A stretch of DNA of 64,000 nucleotides from positions 55,825-119,824 of the forward strand of contig MELF01000039.1 in NCBI GenBank assembly GCA_001767525.1. Reading direction: 5' to 3'. This stretch comes from Acidobacteria bacterium RIFCSPLOWO2_12_FULL_68_19 (lineage in GTDB: Bacteria; Acidobacteriota; Vicinamibacteria; Vicinamibacterales; UBA2999). Each line of letters begins with the position of its first letter. The stretch's first letter is position 1. The translations under genes were made by a program, and so were the position numbers. Positions 27,554-37,750 of the stretch are shown one piece after another. The notes beneath the pieces are model-generated. The model saw nothing but the letters and a program-made list of their open reading frames with translations. It did not search any database and was not told the DNA's origin.

Positions 27554-28486
27554 ATGCGAATCGTCATTACCGGCGCCGCCGGCTTCATCGGGTCCCATCT
27601 CGCCGATGCCCTTCTCGAACGCGACCACGTGGTCGTCGGGATCGACAACCTCATCACCGGGGATCTGGCCAACATCCGGCACCTGCACGAGGGCGCGTTC
27701 CAGCTCATCGAGCACGACGTCACCCGCCACATCCGCGTGGACGGCGCCGTGGACGCCGTCTTCCATTGGGCGAGCCCGGCGAGTCCGATCGACTATCTCA
27801 AGCTGCCGATTCAGACGCTCAAGGTAGGCTCTCTCGGCACGCACAACGCGCTCGGCCTCGCGCTCGCCAAACGCGCTCGCTTCGTGCTGGCGTCCACATC
27901 CGAGGTGTACGGCGACCCGCTCGAGCACCCGCAGAAGGAGACCTACTGGGGGAACGTCAACCCGATCGGTCCGCGGGGCGTCTACGACGAGGCGAAGCGC
28001 TTCGCCGAAGCGATCACGCTCGCCTATCACCGCCACCACGGCCTCGACACGCGGATCGTCCGCATCTTCAACACCTACGGGCCGCGGATGCGCCTCCGCG
28101 ACGGCCGGGCGGTTCCCGCCTTCATGACCCAGGCGCTCCGCCACGAGGACGTCACCGTCTTCGGGGACGGCACGCAGACGCGCAGCTTCTGCTACGTCTC
28201 CGATCTGGTCGACGGCGTCCTCAGACTGATGGACGCGGACACGCGGGAGCCGGTGAACATCGGCAATCCCTATGAAGTGACGATCGAGCAGATCGCCCGA
28301 ACGATCATCCGCCTCGTCGGCTCGCACAGCCGCATCGTGTATCAGCCGCTTCCCGTCGACGACCCGAAGCAGCGCCGTCCCGACATCACACGCGCGCGGG
28401 CGCTGCTCGGCTGGGAGCCACAGGTCGGGCTCGAGGAAGGGCTGCTGAAGACCGTCGAGTATTTCAAGCGAAAGCTGGCGATCTAG
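27554..28486 (+). CDS. NAD-dependent epimerase/dehydratase, UDP-glucuronate decarboxylase (UDP-xylose synthase)-like
   Basis: [21 protein letters not shown]...[31 protein letters not shown]...[36 protein letters not shown]. Confidence 0.93.
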   Translation: MRIVITGAAGFIGSHLADALLERDHVVVGIDNLITGDLANIRHLHEGAFQLIEHDVTRHIRVDGAVDAVFHWASPASPIDYLKLPIQTLKVGSLGTHNALGLALAKRARFVLASTSEVYGDPLEHPQKETYWGNVNPIGPRGVYDEAKRFAEAITLAYHRHHGLDTRIVRIFNTYGPRMRLRDGRAVPAFMTQALRHEDVTVFGDGTQTRSFCYVSDLVDGVLRLMDADTREPVNIGNPYEVTIEQIARTIIRLVGSHSRIVYQPLPVDDPKQRRPDITRARALLGWEPQVGLEEGLLKTVEYFKRKLAI

Positions 28487-28516
28487 CCGGGCCTGGCGGC
28501 GAGGGGCGCTGTCCCG

Positions 28517-29077
28517 TTACTCCGCCGGCTCGTTGATCAGCCGCCGCAGCCTGATGAAGTAGTCGATTCCAGAGATGAGCGTCAGCGCGAGCGAGGCCCA
28601 GAGGAAGATATCGACGACGAGCGCCTGTTCGCGGCGGTAGTTGTAGTACATGATCACCACGCTGGTCACGATGTAGGTCGCGGTGGCGAGCTTGCCCCAT
28701 ATCGAGGGCCTGAAGGTCCGCGGCCCGATCGCCAGGCTGACGATCGCCACGACACCGACGATCGCCGTGTCGCGGCTGATCACGAACACGGTCAGCCACA
28801 GTGGGACGTGGTTGGTCAACGGAACGGCCGGCAGTGTCAGCACCACGAACGTGGTGACCAGGAGGAGCTTGTCGGCCATCGGGTCGAGCCACGCCCCGAG
28901 CGCCGTGCGCTGCCCGGTCCGCCGCGCGATGAGGCCATCGAGCGCGTCGGTCGTCCCGGCGGCCAGAAACGTCACGAGCGCCCAGCCGAGATAGCCGTAG
29001 ACGACCAGCAGCACGAAGGCCGGGATCAGCATGATCCGCAAGATCGTGAGCTGGTTGGCCAGCGTGAGACGGCCCAC
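28517..29077 (-). CDS. pgsA: CDP-diacylglycerol-glycerol-3-phosphate 3-phosphatidyltransferase
   Basis: TLANQLTILRIMLIPAFVLLVV...TDALDGLIARRTGQRTALGAWLDPMADKLLLV. Confidence 0.95.
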   Translation of the reverse strand: MGRLTLANQLTILRIMLIPAFVLLVVYGYLGWALVTFLAAGTTDALDGLIARRTGQRTALGAWLDPMADKLLLVTTFVVLTLPAVPLTNHVPLWLTVFVISRDTAIVGVVAIVSLAIGPRTFRPSIWGKLATATYIVTSVVIMYYNYRREQALVVDIFLWASLALTLISGIDYFIRLRRLINEPAE

Positions 29078-29083
29078 GGCGGA

Positions 29084-30433
29084 CTAGGGTGCGGCGAGCG
29101 CCCGGACCCGGCCGACCACGTCTGCCGCCTCGCGGCCTGACACGGGGCGTGCGGTCTCGAACCGGTCGCCATCGACGAGTGACATGACGCCCGACGCGAC
29201 CGCCGCCGCGGCCGCCGGATAGCTCAAGTGCCCCGGCGGCATGTCGGCGATACGCGGCTTCGCGCTCAGAGAGGGCCGCAGCTCCGGGCGGCGGACCGCC
29301 AGCAACGCCACGAGACGGCTGACGGCGCCCGCCAGGTCGGCCCGCGTGACCGGCCCGTCGGGCTGGAACGTGTGGTTCGCAAACGGCTCCATCACGCCCG
29401 CCCGCGCCACCTGCGTGATCCAGGACGCCGCCCAGTGGCCGCCGACGTCGGTCATCACGACCTCCTGCGCCGGCGCTTCCCGAATCGTTTCTTCGAGCCG
29501 CACGCCAAGCAGCGCGGCGAGCTCGCCCCGGGCGATCCTCGCGGCCGCCTCGATTGCGCGGAACTGGGCCGGGAGCCGCGCCTCACGGACGCGTGCGGCC
29601 ACCTCGGCAATCCGCGCCCCGAGCTCCGCGGCTGGCTCAACGGAGAAGGCACGGCGATACGCCGCTTCGGCGCCCGAAAAGTCGCGCTGCATTTCGAGCA
29701 GCTCGCCAATCTGCACGAGCGACGAGGCATCGGTCGGGTCCAGCTCGGCCGCCCGGCGGAAATGCGAGAGGGCGGCGCTCGCCTCGCCCCGGCGCCGCGC
29801 CGTCTGGCCGCGCTCGCGATAGAGGAAGGCGCTCTCTGGCGACGCACCGAGCGCCTGCGCGTAGGCGCGGTCGGCCTCGTCCAGACGGCCCGCAGCGGCG
29901 GCCGCCCGCGCCGCCTCGATGACCTCCTGCAGACCACGGAAGCGCAGCACGTCCACGCGCCGGCGAACGTCGGCCAGCGCAGGCTCGACGGCGAGGGCCG
30001 CCTCGAGCGCCTTCAGGGCCTCGGCCTCACGCTGCATCGCGAGCAGCGTCTGACCTCGGCCGACCAGCGCCGGCACATAGGCCGGCGCCGCCTGGACAAC
30101 CGCGTCGAAGGCGGCGAGCGCCTCGGTCAGCGCCTGCCGCGCCAGGGCGACATAGCCGCTCCCGGCCCGAGCGGGATAGAGTCCCGGGCTGCCCTTCAAC
30201 GCGGCGACGAACTCGCGTTCGGCGCCGGCGAGATCGTCATTCTGCAGGAAGCGCCATCCCTCATCGACGCGCAGGGCCTGACGGGTCGAGGCCAATTCAC
30301 GCGGCACCGCCGGGTAGATGAAATCGGGGTACGTGAGCACGGTCGGCAGGGGCGGAGCCGTTCTGGTGGCGCACGCCGCCGCCAGCATCGTCACGGCGAC
30401 CGCCAGTGTCAGACGCCTACCGCCCATCAACAC
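29084..30433 (-). CDS. TPR-repeat lipoprotein with C-terminal SLH-like domains
   Basis: Lipobox-like VTMLAAACATRT; TPRs; DVGGHWAASWITQVARAGVMEPFANHTFQPDGPVTRADLAGAVSRL. Confidence 0.8.
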   Translation of the reverse strand: MLMGGRRLTLAVAVTMLAAACATRTAPPLPTVLTYPDFIYPAVPRELASTRQALRVDEGWRFLQNDDLAGAEREFVAALKGSPGLYPARAGSGYVALARQALTEALAAFDAVVQAAPAYVPALVGRGQTLLAMQREAEALKALEAALAVEPALADVRRRVDVLRFRGLQEVIEAARAAAAAGRLDEADRAYAQALGASPESAFLYRERGQTARRRGEASAALSHFRRAAELDPTDASSLVQIGELLEMQRDFSGAEAAYRRAFSVEPAAELGARIAEVAARVREARLPAQFRAIEAAARIARGELAALLGVRLEETIREAPAQEVVMTDVGGHWAASWITQVARAGVMEPFANHTFQPDGPVTRADLAGAVSRLVALLAVRRPELRPSLSAKPRIADMPPGHLSYPAAAAAVASGVMSLVDGDRFETARPVSGREAADVVGRVRALAAP

Positions 30434-31742
30434 CTTCCTCCGCCGGCGTCGGGGTCGTCAGTCGCGCGATGTAGCGCCGGGGGACGTCCGCCTCGATCAC
30501 GACGCGACCGTTCGCGGCGACGTGGCTCACGACGCGCGCCACCCGGTAGAGCCGCGCGATCTGATCGCGATCGAACGCGTTGTCGCCGTCGAAGGCGATC
30601 GTGATTCGCCGGGTGTCGAGCGCCAGCCTGGACGCCACCATCTGGACGAGCTCGTCGACCCCTTCGCCGGTCCTGGCCGCGACGAGCGCCGCCGCCGGGT
30701 CGCGGTCGGTAATCCGCCGACGTTCGTCCGCCGGAATCGTGTCCACCTTGTTGTAGACGTCGAGCACGGGCACCTCCGCCGCGCCCACTTCCTCCAGCAC
30801 CCGCCGTACCGCAGCGATGTGACGATCGCGCTCGGACGCGCTCGCGTCGATCACGTGCAACGCCAGATCCGCCTCCGCCACCTCTTCGAGTGTGGCACGA
30901 AACGCCGCGACCAGCGCATGCGGCAGCCGATCGATGAAGCCGACGGTGTCCGAGACGAGCAGCTCCCGGCGATCGGGCAGCCGGGCCTGGCGCAGCAGCG
31001 GGTCGAGCGTCACAAACAGCGCGTCGGAGGCCGCCGCGTGCTCGCCGGTCAGCCGATTGAAGAGCGTCGTCTTGCCGGCGTTGGTGTAGCCGACGAGCAC
31101 CACTGTCGGCACCGATCGCTTCTGACGCCGCTCCCGCAGCTGCGCGCGGCGCTGCCGGACGTGGTCGATCTCGCGCTGAATCGCCTGGATACGCGTGCGG
31201 ATGCGGCGGCGGTCGGTCTCGAGCTTCGTCTCGCCGGGCCCCCGGGTGCCGATCCCGCCGCCCAGACGGGACAGGGCCGTGCCAGCCCCCACGAGCCGCG
31301 GCAGCAGGTACCGGAGTTGCGCCAGCTCGACTTGCCATCTTCCCTCACGCGTGCGCGCGCGACGGGCGAAGATGTCGAGGATCAGCTGCGTCCGGTCGAG
31401 GACCTTGCGGTCGAGCCGCTCTTCGAGCTGCCGCAATTGCGCCGGCGTCAGCTCATTGTCGAAGATCACCACATCGACGCCCGCTTCGGCGCAGGCCGCG
31501 GCGAGCGCCGTCACCTTGCCGCTGCCGATGAAGGTGGCCGGGTCCGGTTTCGGGCGCTCCTGCAGGACTCGCAGCACGACGCGCGCGCCGGCGGCCTCTG
31601 CGAGGCCGGCCAGCTCGTCGAGGAGATGACCCGGGTCGATCCGCTCGGGCGGAGCCCCGCTGCGGCGGGCGGCGCCCGTCACCAGTCCGACGAGCGCGGC
31701 GCGTTCAGTCTTCGGCGGCGCGATGGTGTGGCGATCCGGCAC
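30417..31742 (-). CDS. hflX: GTPase HflX
   Basis: FDNELTPAQLRQLEERLDRKVLDRTQLILDIFARRARTREGRWQVELAQL; VVLVGYTNAGKTTLFNRLTG. Confidence 0.96.
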   Translation of the reverse strand: MPDRHTIAPPKTERAALVGLVTGAARRSGAPPERIDPGHLLDELAGLAEAAGARVVLRVLQERPKPDPATFIGSGKVTALAAACAEAGVDVVIFDNELTPAQLRQLEERLDRKVLDRTQLILDIFARRARTREGRWQVELAQLRYLLPRLVGAGTALSRLGGGIGTRGPGETKLETDRRRIRTRIQAIQREIDHVRQRRAQLRERRQKRSVPTVVLVGYTNAGKTTLFNRLTGEHAAASDALFVTLDPLLRQARLPDRRELLVSDTVGFIDRLPHALVAAFRATLEEVAEADLALHVIDASASERDRHIAAVRRVLEEVGAAEVPVLDVYNKVDTIPADERRRITDRDPAAALVAARTGEGVDELVQMVASRLALDTRRITIAFDGDNAFDRDQIARLYRVARVVSHVAANGRVVIEADVPRRYIARLTTPTPAEEGVDGR

Positions 31743-31780
31743 GGCAACACGCGGTCCATTACGATACCATCCGACGCCTC

Positions 31781-31918
31781 ATGCCTCCCCGGCGGCCACG
31801 GCCGCAGAAGCGCGCGCTGCCCCGCACACCGCTCCCCCGCCAAACGGGTGGCGTCCACCAGGACAAGACGAAGCGGCCGTGGAGGCGACGGAAGCACAAG
31901 GGGAAGATCGAGGAGTGA
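31781..31918 (+). CDS. Small highly basic protein (45 aa), not in the supplied ORF track
   Basis: MPPRRPRPQKRALPRTPLPRQTGGVHQDKTKRPWRRRKHKGKIEE*; intact ATG..TGA in the gap between divergent hflX and the convergent MFS gene. Confidence 0.6.
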   Translation: MPPRRPRPQKRALPRTPLPRQTGGVHQDKTKRPWRRRKHKGKIEE

Positions 31919-31935
31919 AAGCCTACCCGTCGGGC

Positions 31936-33150
31936 TCAGCTCTCTTCGACCGCCGGTGCCGGTTCCACCGGCGGGTTCCGCTCCACCATCACACGCCGAA
32001 CCACCACGGCCAGGACGCCCAGGACGACAATGGCCGCCACGAACACACCCCGAATGCTGTGGGCGGCGAGCAGGCCCGCGAGCACCGGGCTGATCGCCAC
32101 CCCGGTCAGGGATGCGCTCGTCAGGAACCCGAACCCGGTGGCGTGCACCTCGGTCGGCAGCACCGCGCCGCCAGCGGTGTACGCCGTGGTGATCGCGGTG
32201 CCCAGGCACAGCCCGACAACAACCAGCGACGCGACGAGCAGCCACAGCGCGGCGGACACGGTGAAGACGCTCAGCGCGGCGGCTCCGGCGAGCACCGCCC
32301 ACGCGATGACGACGCGTGGGGAATGCCGTTTCAGCAACCGGCTCGAGAGCTGATTGCCGAGCGCCGTCGTGAATGCGAGGACGGAGAAGAGGACGCCCGC
32401 CACCACCGGCACCTCCTCCGCCGCGTAGCCGAGTGCGTCCATGTGGAGCGGAAGGACGGGCCCGAAGCTCCGGTCGACGAGCTGGAGGCCGAACAGCACG
32501 ACCATCACGAGCAGGAAGTTCTCGAAGGCGAGAATCGACGCGAACGGGGTGCGTTCCCGCGGCTCGTCGGTCCGCGGCTGGCGAGGCGGTTCCGCGTACA
32601 TCACCGTGATCATCACGAACGCCACGAAGTAGAACCCCGCCGCCACGTAGAACGAGTTCCGCAGGCCGAAGACGGGCGCCAGCATACCGCCGATGATCGG
32701 TCCGATGGCGGGCCCCATGCGCTGAGCCGTCTGCACCGTGCCGATGGCGAACGCCATCTTGTCGCGCGGCGCGGACAGCGCCGCCATCGACAGCGTCAGC
32801 GGCCCATAGCCGGCGAAGAACCCTTGAACGGCCCGCAGCGCAAACAGGTGCCAGGCCTTCGTCACGTACGCCATCGCCGTCATGACGACGATGAAGCTGA
32901 TGAGGGAGCGCTGCACGAGCAGCTTGTTGCCGAATCGGTCGCCGACGCGTCCCCAGAGGGGCGCCGTGAGCGCGGCGATCGCCGGCGAGACGCCGAGCGT
33001 CATGCCGGTCCAGAGCGCGATGTCGCCGACGTCGGTGACGCCCAGCTGTCGGATGTACAGCGGCAGGAACGGCATCACCAGGGTGAAACCGGTGAAGCCG
33101 ACGAAGGCGGCGGCGGTAATCGCCGTCTGATTACGCTTCCAGGAATGCAC
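31936..33150 (-). CDS. MFS transporter
   Basis: 12-TM-like hydrophobicity; GRVGDRFGNKLLVQRS; MFS motif A-like region. Confidence 0.93.
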   Translation of the reverse strand: MHSWKRNQTAITAAAFVGFTGFTLVMPFLPLYIRQLGVTDVGDIALWTGMTLGVSPAIAALTAPLWGRVGDRFGNKLLVQRSLISFIVVMTAMAYVTKAWHLFALRAVQGFFAGYGPLTLSMAALSAPRDKMAFAIGTVQTAQRMGPAIGPIIGGMLAPVFGLRNSFYVAAGFYFVAFVMITVMYAEPPRQPRTDEPRERTPFASILAFENFLLVMVVLFGLQLVDRSFGPVLPLHMDALGYAAEEVPVVAGVLFSVLAFTTALGNQLSSRLLKRHSPRVVIAWAVLAGAAALSVFTVSAALWLLVASLVVVGLCLGTAITTAYTAGGAVLPTEVHATGFGFLTSASLTGVAISPVLAGLLAAHSIRGVFVAAIVVLGVLAVVVRRVMVERNPPVEPAPAVEES

Positions 33151-33157
33151 CCAGAGC

Positions 33158-34207
33158 CTAGAACCGGATCTTGATGTTCTTGGACGTGTCGACCTGGATG
33201 CTGTCGATGAACCGGATCATGTGCGGGTGCGTCTGCATCACGAGCGACATCGTCCTCGTGCCGTTTCCGAAGAAGCGCACGCCGCGCATCAGCGTGCCGT
33301 CGGTGACTCCGGTGGCGGCAAAGATGATGCGCTCACCCGAGGCGAGATCCTTCGCCCGGTAGACCTTCTTCAAGTCCGCGATCCCCATGGCCCGGCACCG
33401 CTCCTCGTCCTCCGGCTTGCTGACGACGAGCCGCGCGAGGATCTCCCCGTTCAGGCAGCGCATGGCGGCGGCCGTGAGCACCCCCTCGGGCGCGCCCCCG
33501 ATCCCCATCACCGCGTGCACGCCGCTGCCAACGACGGCGGCGGCAATCCCCGCCGACAGATCGCCGTCGCCGATCAGCCGGATGCGGGCGCCGGTGGCGC
33601 GGATGTCGTCGATGAGCTGCGTGTGCCGCGGCCGATCGAGGACGATGACGACGAGGTCTTCGACCCGCCGGCCGAGCGCCTGCGCGATGGCGCGCAGGTT
33701 GAAACGAACGGGAGCGTCGAGGTCGACCACATCCTTCGAACTGGGGCCGACGACCAGCTTCTCCATATAGAGGTCGGGCGCGTGCAGCAGGCCGCCGCGC
33801 TCCGAGGCCGCCAGCACCGCGATCGCGTTGGACGCCCCGGTGGCGCAGAGGTTCGTCCCCTCGAGGGGGTCAACGGCGATGTCCACGTGCGGACACACGC
33901 GGCCGTTCGACGCCTTGCAGGCCGCGCCGACCTTTTCGCCGATGTAGAGCATCGGCGCCTCGTCGCGCTCCCCTTCGCCAATCACGATCGTGCCGTCGAT
34001 CGGCACCGAGTCGAGCTCGTGGCGCATCGCTTCCACCGCCACCTGGTCCGACTTGTGCCGATCGCCCTGCCCCATCGTCTGCGCGCAGGCGATCGCCGCC
34101 TGTTCGACGACGCGCAGGAAATCGAGCGACAGATCGGAATCCATGAAGCGGACATGGTTCGCCTCGGTCTGTATCACGTCGGAATCGGCCGCTCGCATGA
34201 CCGTCAT
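33158..34207 (-). CDS. glpX: Class II fructose-1,6-bisphosphatase
   Basis: [23 protein letters not shown]...[24 protein letters not shown]; trimmed from the ORF extending to 35359. Confidence 0.95.
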   Translation of the reverse strand: MTVMRAADSDVIQTEANHVRFMDSDLSLDFLRVVEQAAIACAQTMGQGDRHKSDQVAVEAMRHELDSVPIDGTIVIGEGERDEAPMLYIGEKVGAACKASNGRVCPHVDIAVDPLEGTNLCATGASNAIAVLAASERGGLLHAPDLYMEKLVVGPSSKDVVDLDAPVRFNLRAIAQALGRRVEDLVVIVLDRPRHTQLIDDIRATGARIRLIGDGDLSAGIAAAVVGSGVHAVMGIGGAPEGVLTAAAMRCLNGEILARLVVSKPEDEERCRAMGIADLKKVYRAKDLASGERIIFAATGVTDGTLMRGVRFFGNGTRTMSLVMQTHPHMIRFIDSIQVDTSKNIKIRF

Positions 34208-35415
34208 TGCGCCCTCCCCTCCCAGGCCGGCAGCGCGCAGCGCGTCGGCCGATCGGTCCGGTAGCCCAGCAGGTAGTCCGCCTGCATGATCTTGTGAATC
34301 TCCCGCGTTCCTTCGTAGATGACCGCGCCCTTCGAGTTGCGGTAGAAGCGCCCGACGGGATACTCGTCGGAGTAGCCGTTGGCGCCGTGAACCTGCACGG
34401 CGTCGCTGGCGGCCCGCTCCGAGGCCACGGTCGCGAACCACTTCGCCAGGCCGGTCTCCTTCGTATTCCGCCGGCCGACGTTCTTCAGCCACCCGGCATG
34501 CAGCCAGAGGAGGCGCGCCGCCTGGTAGTCCGACTCCATCTGCGCGATCATCTCCTTGACCAGTTGATGCCGCCCGATCTCCACGTCGAACGCCTGGCGT
34601 GTCGTGGCGTACCGAACGCTGGCGTCGCGGCAGGCGCGGATGAGCCCGGTGGCGCCGGCGGCCACCGTGTAGCGCCCCTGGTCGAGCGCGAACATCGCAA
34701 TCTTGAATCCTTCGCCCTCCCGGCCGACGAGGTTCTCCCGCGGCACCTCGACCTCGTCCATCTTGAAGAAGCCGGTGTTGCCCGCCAGGATGCCCCATTT
34801 CTCCTTCAGCGTGCCGCTCGAAAACCCCTTGAACGCGCGCTCGACGATGAACGCGCTGATGCCCGAGGCGTCGCGCTGCTTCTTCTTGTCGAGGTCGGTC
34901 CAGGCGAAGACGAGGAAGGTGTCGGCCACATCGGCGAGCGAGATCCACATCTTTTCGCCGGTGATCGTGTACCGGTCGCCACGTCTGACCGCCACCGACT
35001 GAATGCCCCGCGCGTCGCTCCCGGCCGCCGGCTCGGTCAGCCCGTAGCTGGCGATCTTGGCTCCCTGCGCCTGCGGCACGAGATAGCGCTGCTTCTGGTC
35101 GTCGGTACCCCACGCAAGGAGCGTGAGCGAGTTCAGCCCCGCGTGGACCGACAGGATGACGCGGAGCGAGGTATCGACGTACTCGAGCTCCTCGCACGCC
35201 ACACCGAGCGCGACATAGTCCATGCCGGCGCCGCCGTAGTCCCCGGGGATGGAGATGCCGAGCAGGCCGAGGGACGCCATCTGAGGGAGGATGCCAGGAT
35301 CGAAACGGTGCGCGCGATCCAGATCGTGGATACGCGGCGCCACCTCCCTGCCGGCCCATTCACGGATTGACTGCTCGAGCAGCCGATGGTCTTCGGTCAG
35401 GTCAAAGTTGACCAT
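34204..35415 (-). CDS. Acyl-CoA dehydrogenase
   Basis: [27 protein letters not shown]...[14 protein letters not shown]...[35 protein letters not shown]. Confidence 0.95.
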   Translation of the reverse strand: MVNFDLTEDHRLLEQSIREWAGREVAPRIHDLDRAHRFDPGILPQMASLGLLGISIPGDYGGAGMDYVALGVACEELEYVDTSLRVILSVHAGLNSLTLLAWGTDDQKQRYLVPQAQGAKIASYGLTEPAAGSDARGIQSVAVRRGDRYTITGEKMWISLADVADTFLVFAWTDLDKKKQRDASGISAFIVERAFKGFSSGTLKEKWGILAGNTGFFKMDEVEVPRENLVGREGEGFKIAMFALDQGRYTVAAGATGLIRACRDASVRYATTRQAFDVEIGRHQLVKEMIAQMESDYQAARLLWLHAGWLKNVGRRNTKETGLAKWFATVASERAASDAVQVHGANGYSDEYPVGRFYRNSKGAVIYEGTREIHKIMQADYLLGYRTDRPTRCALPAWEGRAQ

Positions 35416-35464
35416 CCCGGACAACGTACCACAGGGTGCGGCACCGGGTCCAAACGGGTCCGGC

Positions 35465-36259
35465 CTACGCGCGCCGGGCAATGGTGATCCGGGCGCCCCG
35501 GGCGAGCGACAGCCGCTCGGCGGCGCTGGCGCCGTTCACCGCGATCTCCAGCTGCTCGGAACTGCCAAACAGGGCGCACAGCGACCCAGGCGCCGCGTCG
35601 GCATAGGTGGCCACCACCTTGTCGACCGCCTGCGTTCCCGCCACGATTTCGATCCTGCCGCTGCCCGCAAACCGCTCGAACGTCGGTCGGTCGACGTTGG
35701 TCACGAGGTTGCCGAACCGGTCGACGCGCAGCACCTCCGCCACCACGTCCGTCTCCCCGACCACCGGCGCCGGCACCGTCAGGACCTGCCACGCTGCCAG
35801 CGCCCGGCCGAGGCCGCTCAGGTCGATGCCCCTGGCGAGCCACGCCGCGGCCGGCGCGAACCGATCGCGTCCCTCGAACGTCCGGCTGACGGTCGGGCGG
35901 GCGTATCGCCGCTCGGTCAGCTCCACCACCCGTTTGGCCGGCGTCTCCTGGAAGACGAGCGTCAGCACGCCGTTGTCGGGTGCGACGAACCGGTACGCCC
36001 CCGCCTCGGCGGCCAGCGGCCGGCGCGCCGAGCCGACACCGGGATCGACCACCACGAGGAACACGGTGCCCGGAGGAAAGTACTTGTAGGACGCGGCGAG
36101 TTCCAGCGCACCCGCCAGGATGTCGTGCGGCGGTATCTCGTGGGTGATGTCGACGCAGGTCGCCTCCGGACAAATTCCGAGCGCGACGCCCTTCATGGTG
36201 CCGGCGTAATGATCCTTGCTCCCAAAGTCGGTCAGCAGGGCAATGACAGGACGCGCCAT
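35465..36259 (-). CDS. S-adenosyl-L-methionine hydrolase/hydroxide adenosyltransferase (DUF62 family)
   Basis: MARPVIALLTDFGSKDHYAGTMKGVALGICPEATCVDITHEIPPHDI...VVDPGVGSARRPLA. Confidence 0.94.
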   Translation of the reverse strand: MARPVIALLTDFGSKDHYAGTMKGVALGICPEATCVDITHEIPPHDILAGALELAASYKYFPPGTVFLVVVDPGVGSARRPLAAEAGAYRFVAPDNGVLTLVFQETPAKRVVELTERRYARPTVSRTFEGRDRFAPAAAWLARGIDLSGLGRALAAWQVLTVPAPVVGETDVVAEVLRVDRFGNLVTNVDRPTFERFAGSGRIEIVAGTQAVDKVVATYADAAPGSLCALFGSSEQLEIAVNGASAAERLSLARGARITIARRA

Positions 36260-36364
36260 CGGAGTCGAATCGGCGTATGGACGAATCTACGTATTGGGAT
36301 TTAACCGCAAACGCGCCGGTTCGTAAACTCGCCACGCCCTCGGGTGGCGTCGCTGCTCGGAGGC

Positions 36365-37036
36365 CTACCCGGCGGTCGGCCCGGGCGCAACGCGGGAGGA
36401 GAGGGGCGGCTTCCGGAACAGCACTTCGCGCAGGTTGGTCTTCAGCAGGAAGTTCTCGGTGATGCGCAGCGGCTCGAACAGCCGCTGGATGTCGCGATTG
36501 AGGAGCGGCCGCTGCTTCGGCCGGCTCCCGGCATACGGCCGGTACTCCAGGTGCGCCCGGTCGACGACCACGTGCTTCGTATAGGTCGGCCGGACGCCTG
36601 CCCTCGGATCGGCCGTGCTGAAGAACGCCAGCAGCACGCCGTCGGGCCGCAGCACGCGTTTCAGTTGCCGGGCCAGCCGCTCCATCCCGGCGCGATCGAG
36701 ATAGTCGAAGATGTCCCAGCAGAGGATCCCGTCGATGGCCTCGGACTGCTGGGGAAAGCGCGTGTCGAAGAAGGCCGGCAGCTCCTCGAGCTTCCCCTCC
36801 GTCACGTAGCGGTCGATGTCCTTCGAGAGGTCCTCGACGAGGATCTTGCACCCGACCTCCTCGCCGAAGAACGTCACGTTGGTGCCGACGACCGGACCGA
36901 GGTCGAGCAGGACCGGCTGCGGCCGGCCGGCCAGACCCGCGAGAAAGCGTTCCAGAACCTTCGTGGGATGAACGGGCCCGTCGCCGTTCCGGTCCTCCTT
37001 ACGACGACGGGCGAACAGATCGGAAAGAGAAACCAC
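36365..37036 (-). CDS. Class I SAM-dependent methyltransferase
   Basis: VLLDLGPVVGTNVTFFGEEVGCKILVEDL...FDAILCWDIFDYL-like motif. Confidence 0.78.
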   Translation of the reverse strand: MVSLSDLFARRRKEDRNGDGPVHPTKVLERFLAGLAGRPQPVLLDLGPVVGTNVTFFGEEVGCKILVEDLSKDIDRYVTEGKLEELPAFFDTRFPQQSEAIDGILCWDIFDYLDRAGMERLARQLKRVLRPDGVLLAFFSTADPRAGVRPTYTKHVVVDRAHLEYRPYAGSRPKQRPLLNRDIQRLFEPLRITENFLLKTNLREVLFRKPPLSSRVAPGPTAG

Positions 37037-37064
37037 CGACCACACCCATCCCGACTGCGGCGGT

Positions 37065-37604
37065 TCAGCGCGCGGCGGGCTGCGCCACCTGCGCCGCGGG
37101 GGTCTGCGCCTGCGCGGGCGCCGCGGACGCGGATCGTGGCTGGACGGCCGGCTGCGGCGCGCCCTTGCGCTGCATGTCGACACTCCCGCGGAAATGCGCG
37201 CCGTCGGCGATCGCCACCCGCGGCGAGATGATGTCGCCGTCGACCGAGCCGCCGTCGCGAATCTCCACCTTTTCCGTTGCGCTGATGTTGCCGTGGACCT
37301 CGCCCTGCACGATCAGCGCCTTGGCAAATACCTGCGCCTTGATCTTGCCGTTCGGACCGATGGTCAGCACGTTCTCCTTCAGCTCGATCTTGCCCTCGAC
37401 CTGCCCTTCGATGGTGAGGTCTTCGCTGCCGCTCAGCTCGCCCTTGATGACGACCGATTTCCCAATATTCACGACTTCCCTCCCGTGCTGCCGCGGCTCG
37501 GGCTGCGAAGCCGACGGGCTGCCGCCAAGCTGACTCTGGACGGCCGATCCGGTCGAGGTCCCCGGGCCGCTCGTCGGTTTCACTGCTTCGTCACGTTTCC
37601 ACAT
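37065..37604 (-). CDS. Polymer-forming cytoskeletal protein (bactofilin)
   Basis: VNIGKSVVIKGELSGSEDLTIEGQVEGKIELKENVLTIGPNGKIKAQVFAKALIVQGEVHGNISATEKVEIRDGGSVDGDIISPRVAIADGAHFRGSVDM. Confidence 0.95.
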   Translation of the reverse strand: MWKRDEAVKPTSGPGTSTGSAVQSQLGGSPSASQPEPRQHGREVVNIGKSVVIKGELSGSEDLTIEGQVEGKIELKENVLTIGPNGKIKAQVFAKALIVQGEVHGNISATEKVEIRDGGSVDGDIISPRVAIADGAHFRGSVDMQRKGAPQPAVQPRSASAAPAQAQTPAAQVAQPAAR

Positions 37605-37750
37605 GTCGCGTTCCTCCACCCCGAAGGGCCTGAATAGGGGCTTCACGATCCGATGTCGTGACTCAGGGGTCCGCCTCGGCCGGAGCCCACAGAGTATATC
37701 GGCGCGAAGAAATCAAAGTCTAGCCGTTTTATTGCTGTGACTTAGCCCGA

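Noticed and set aside
25505-28327. 940-aa minus-strand ORF
   Set aside because: Antisense to clearly recognisable glycosyltransferase, sugar transferase and epimerase genes.
33158-35359. 733-aa GlpX fusion
   Set aside because: The upstream part is an out-of-frame read through the acyl-CoA dehydrogenase; the GlpX start is at 34207.
35465-36259. Phage-type SAM hydrolase used for anti-restriction
   Set aside because: The sequence matches the widespread chromosomal DUF62 family and there is no phage context.
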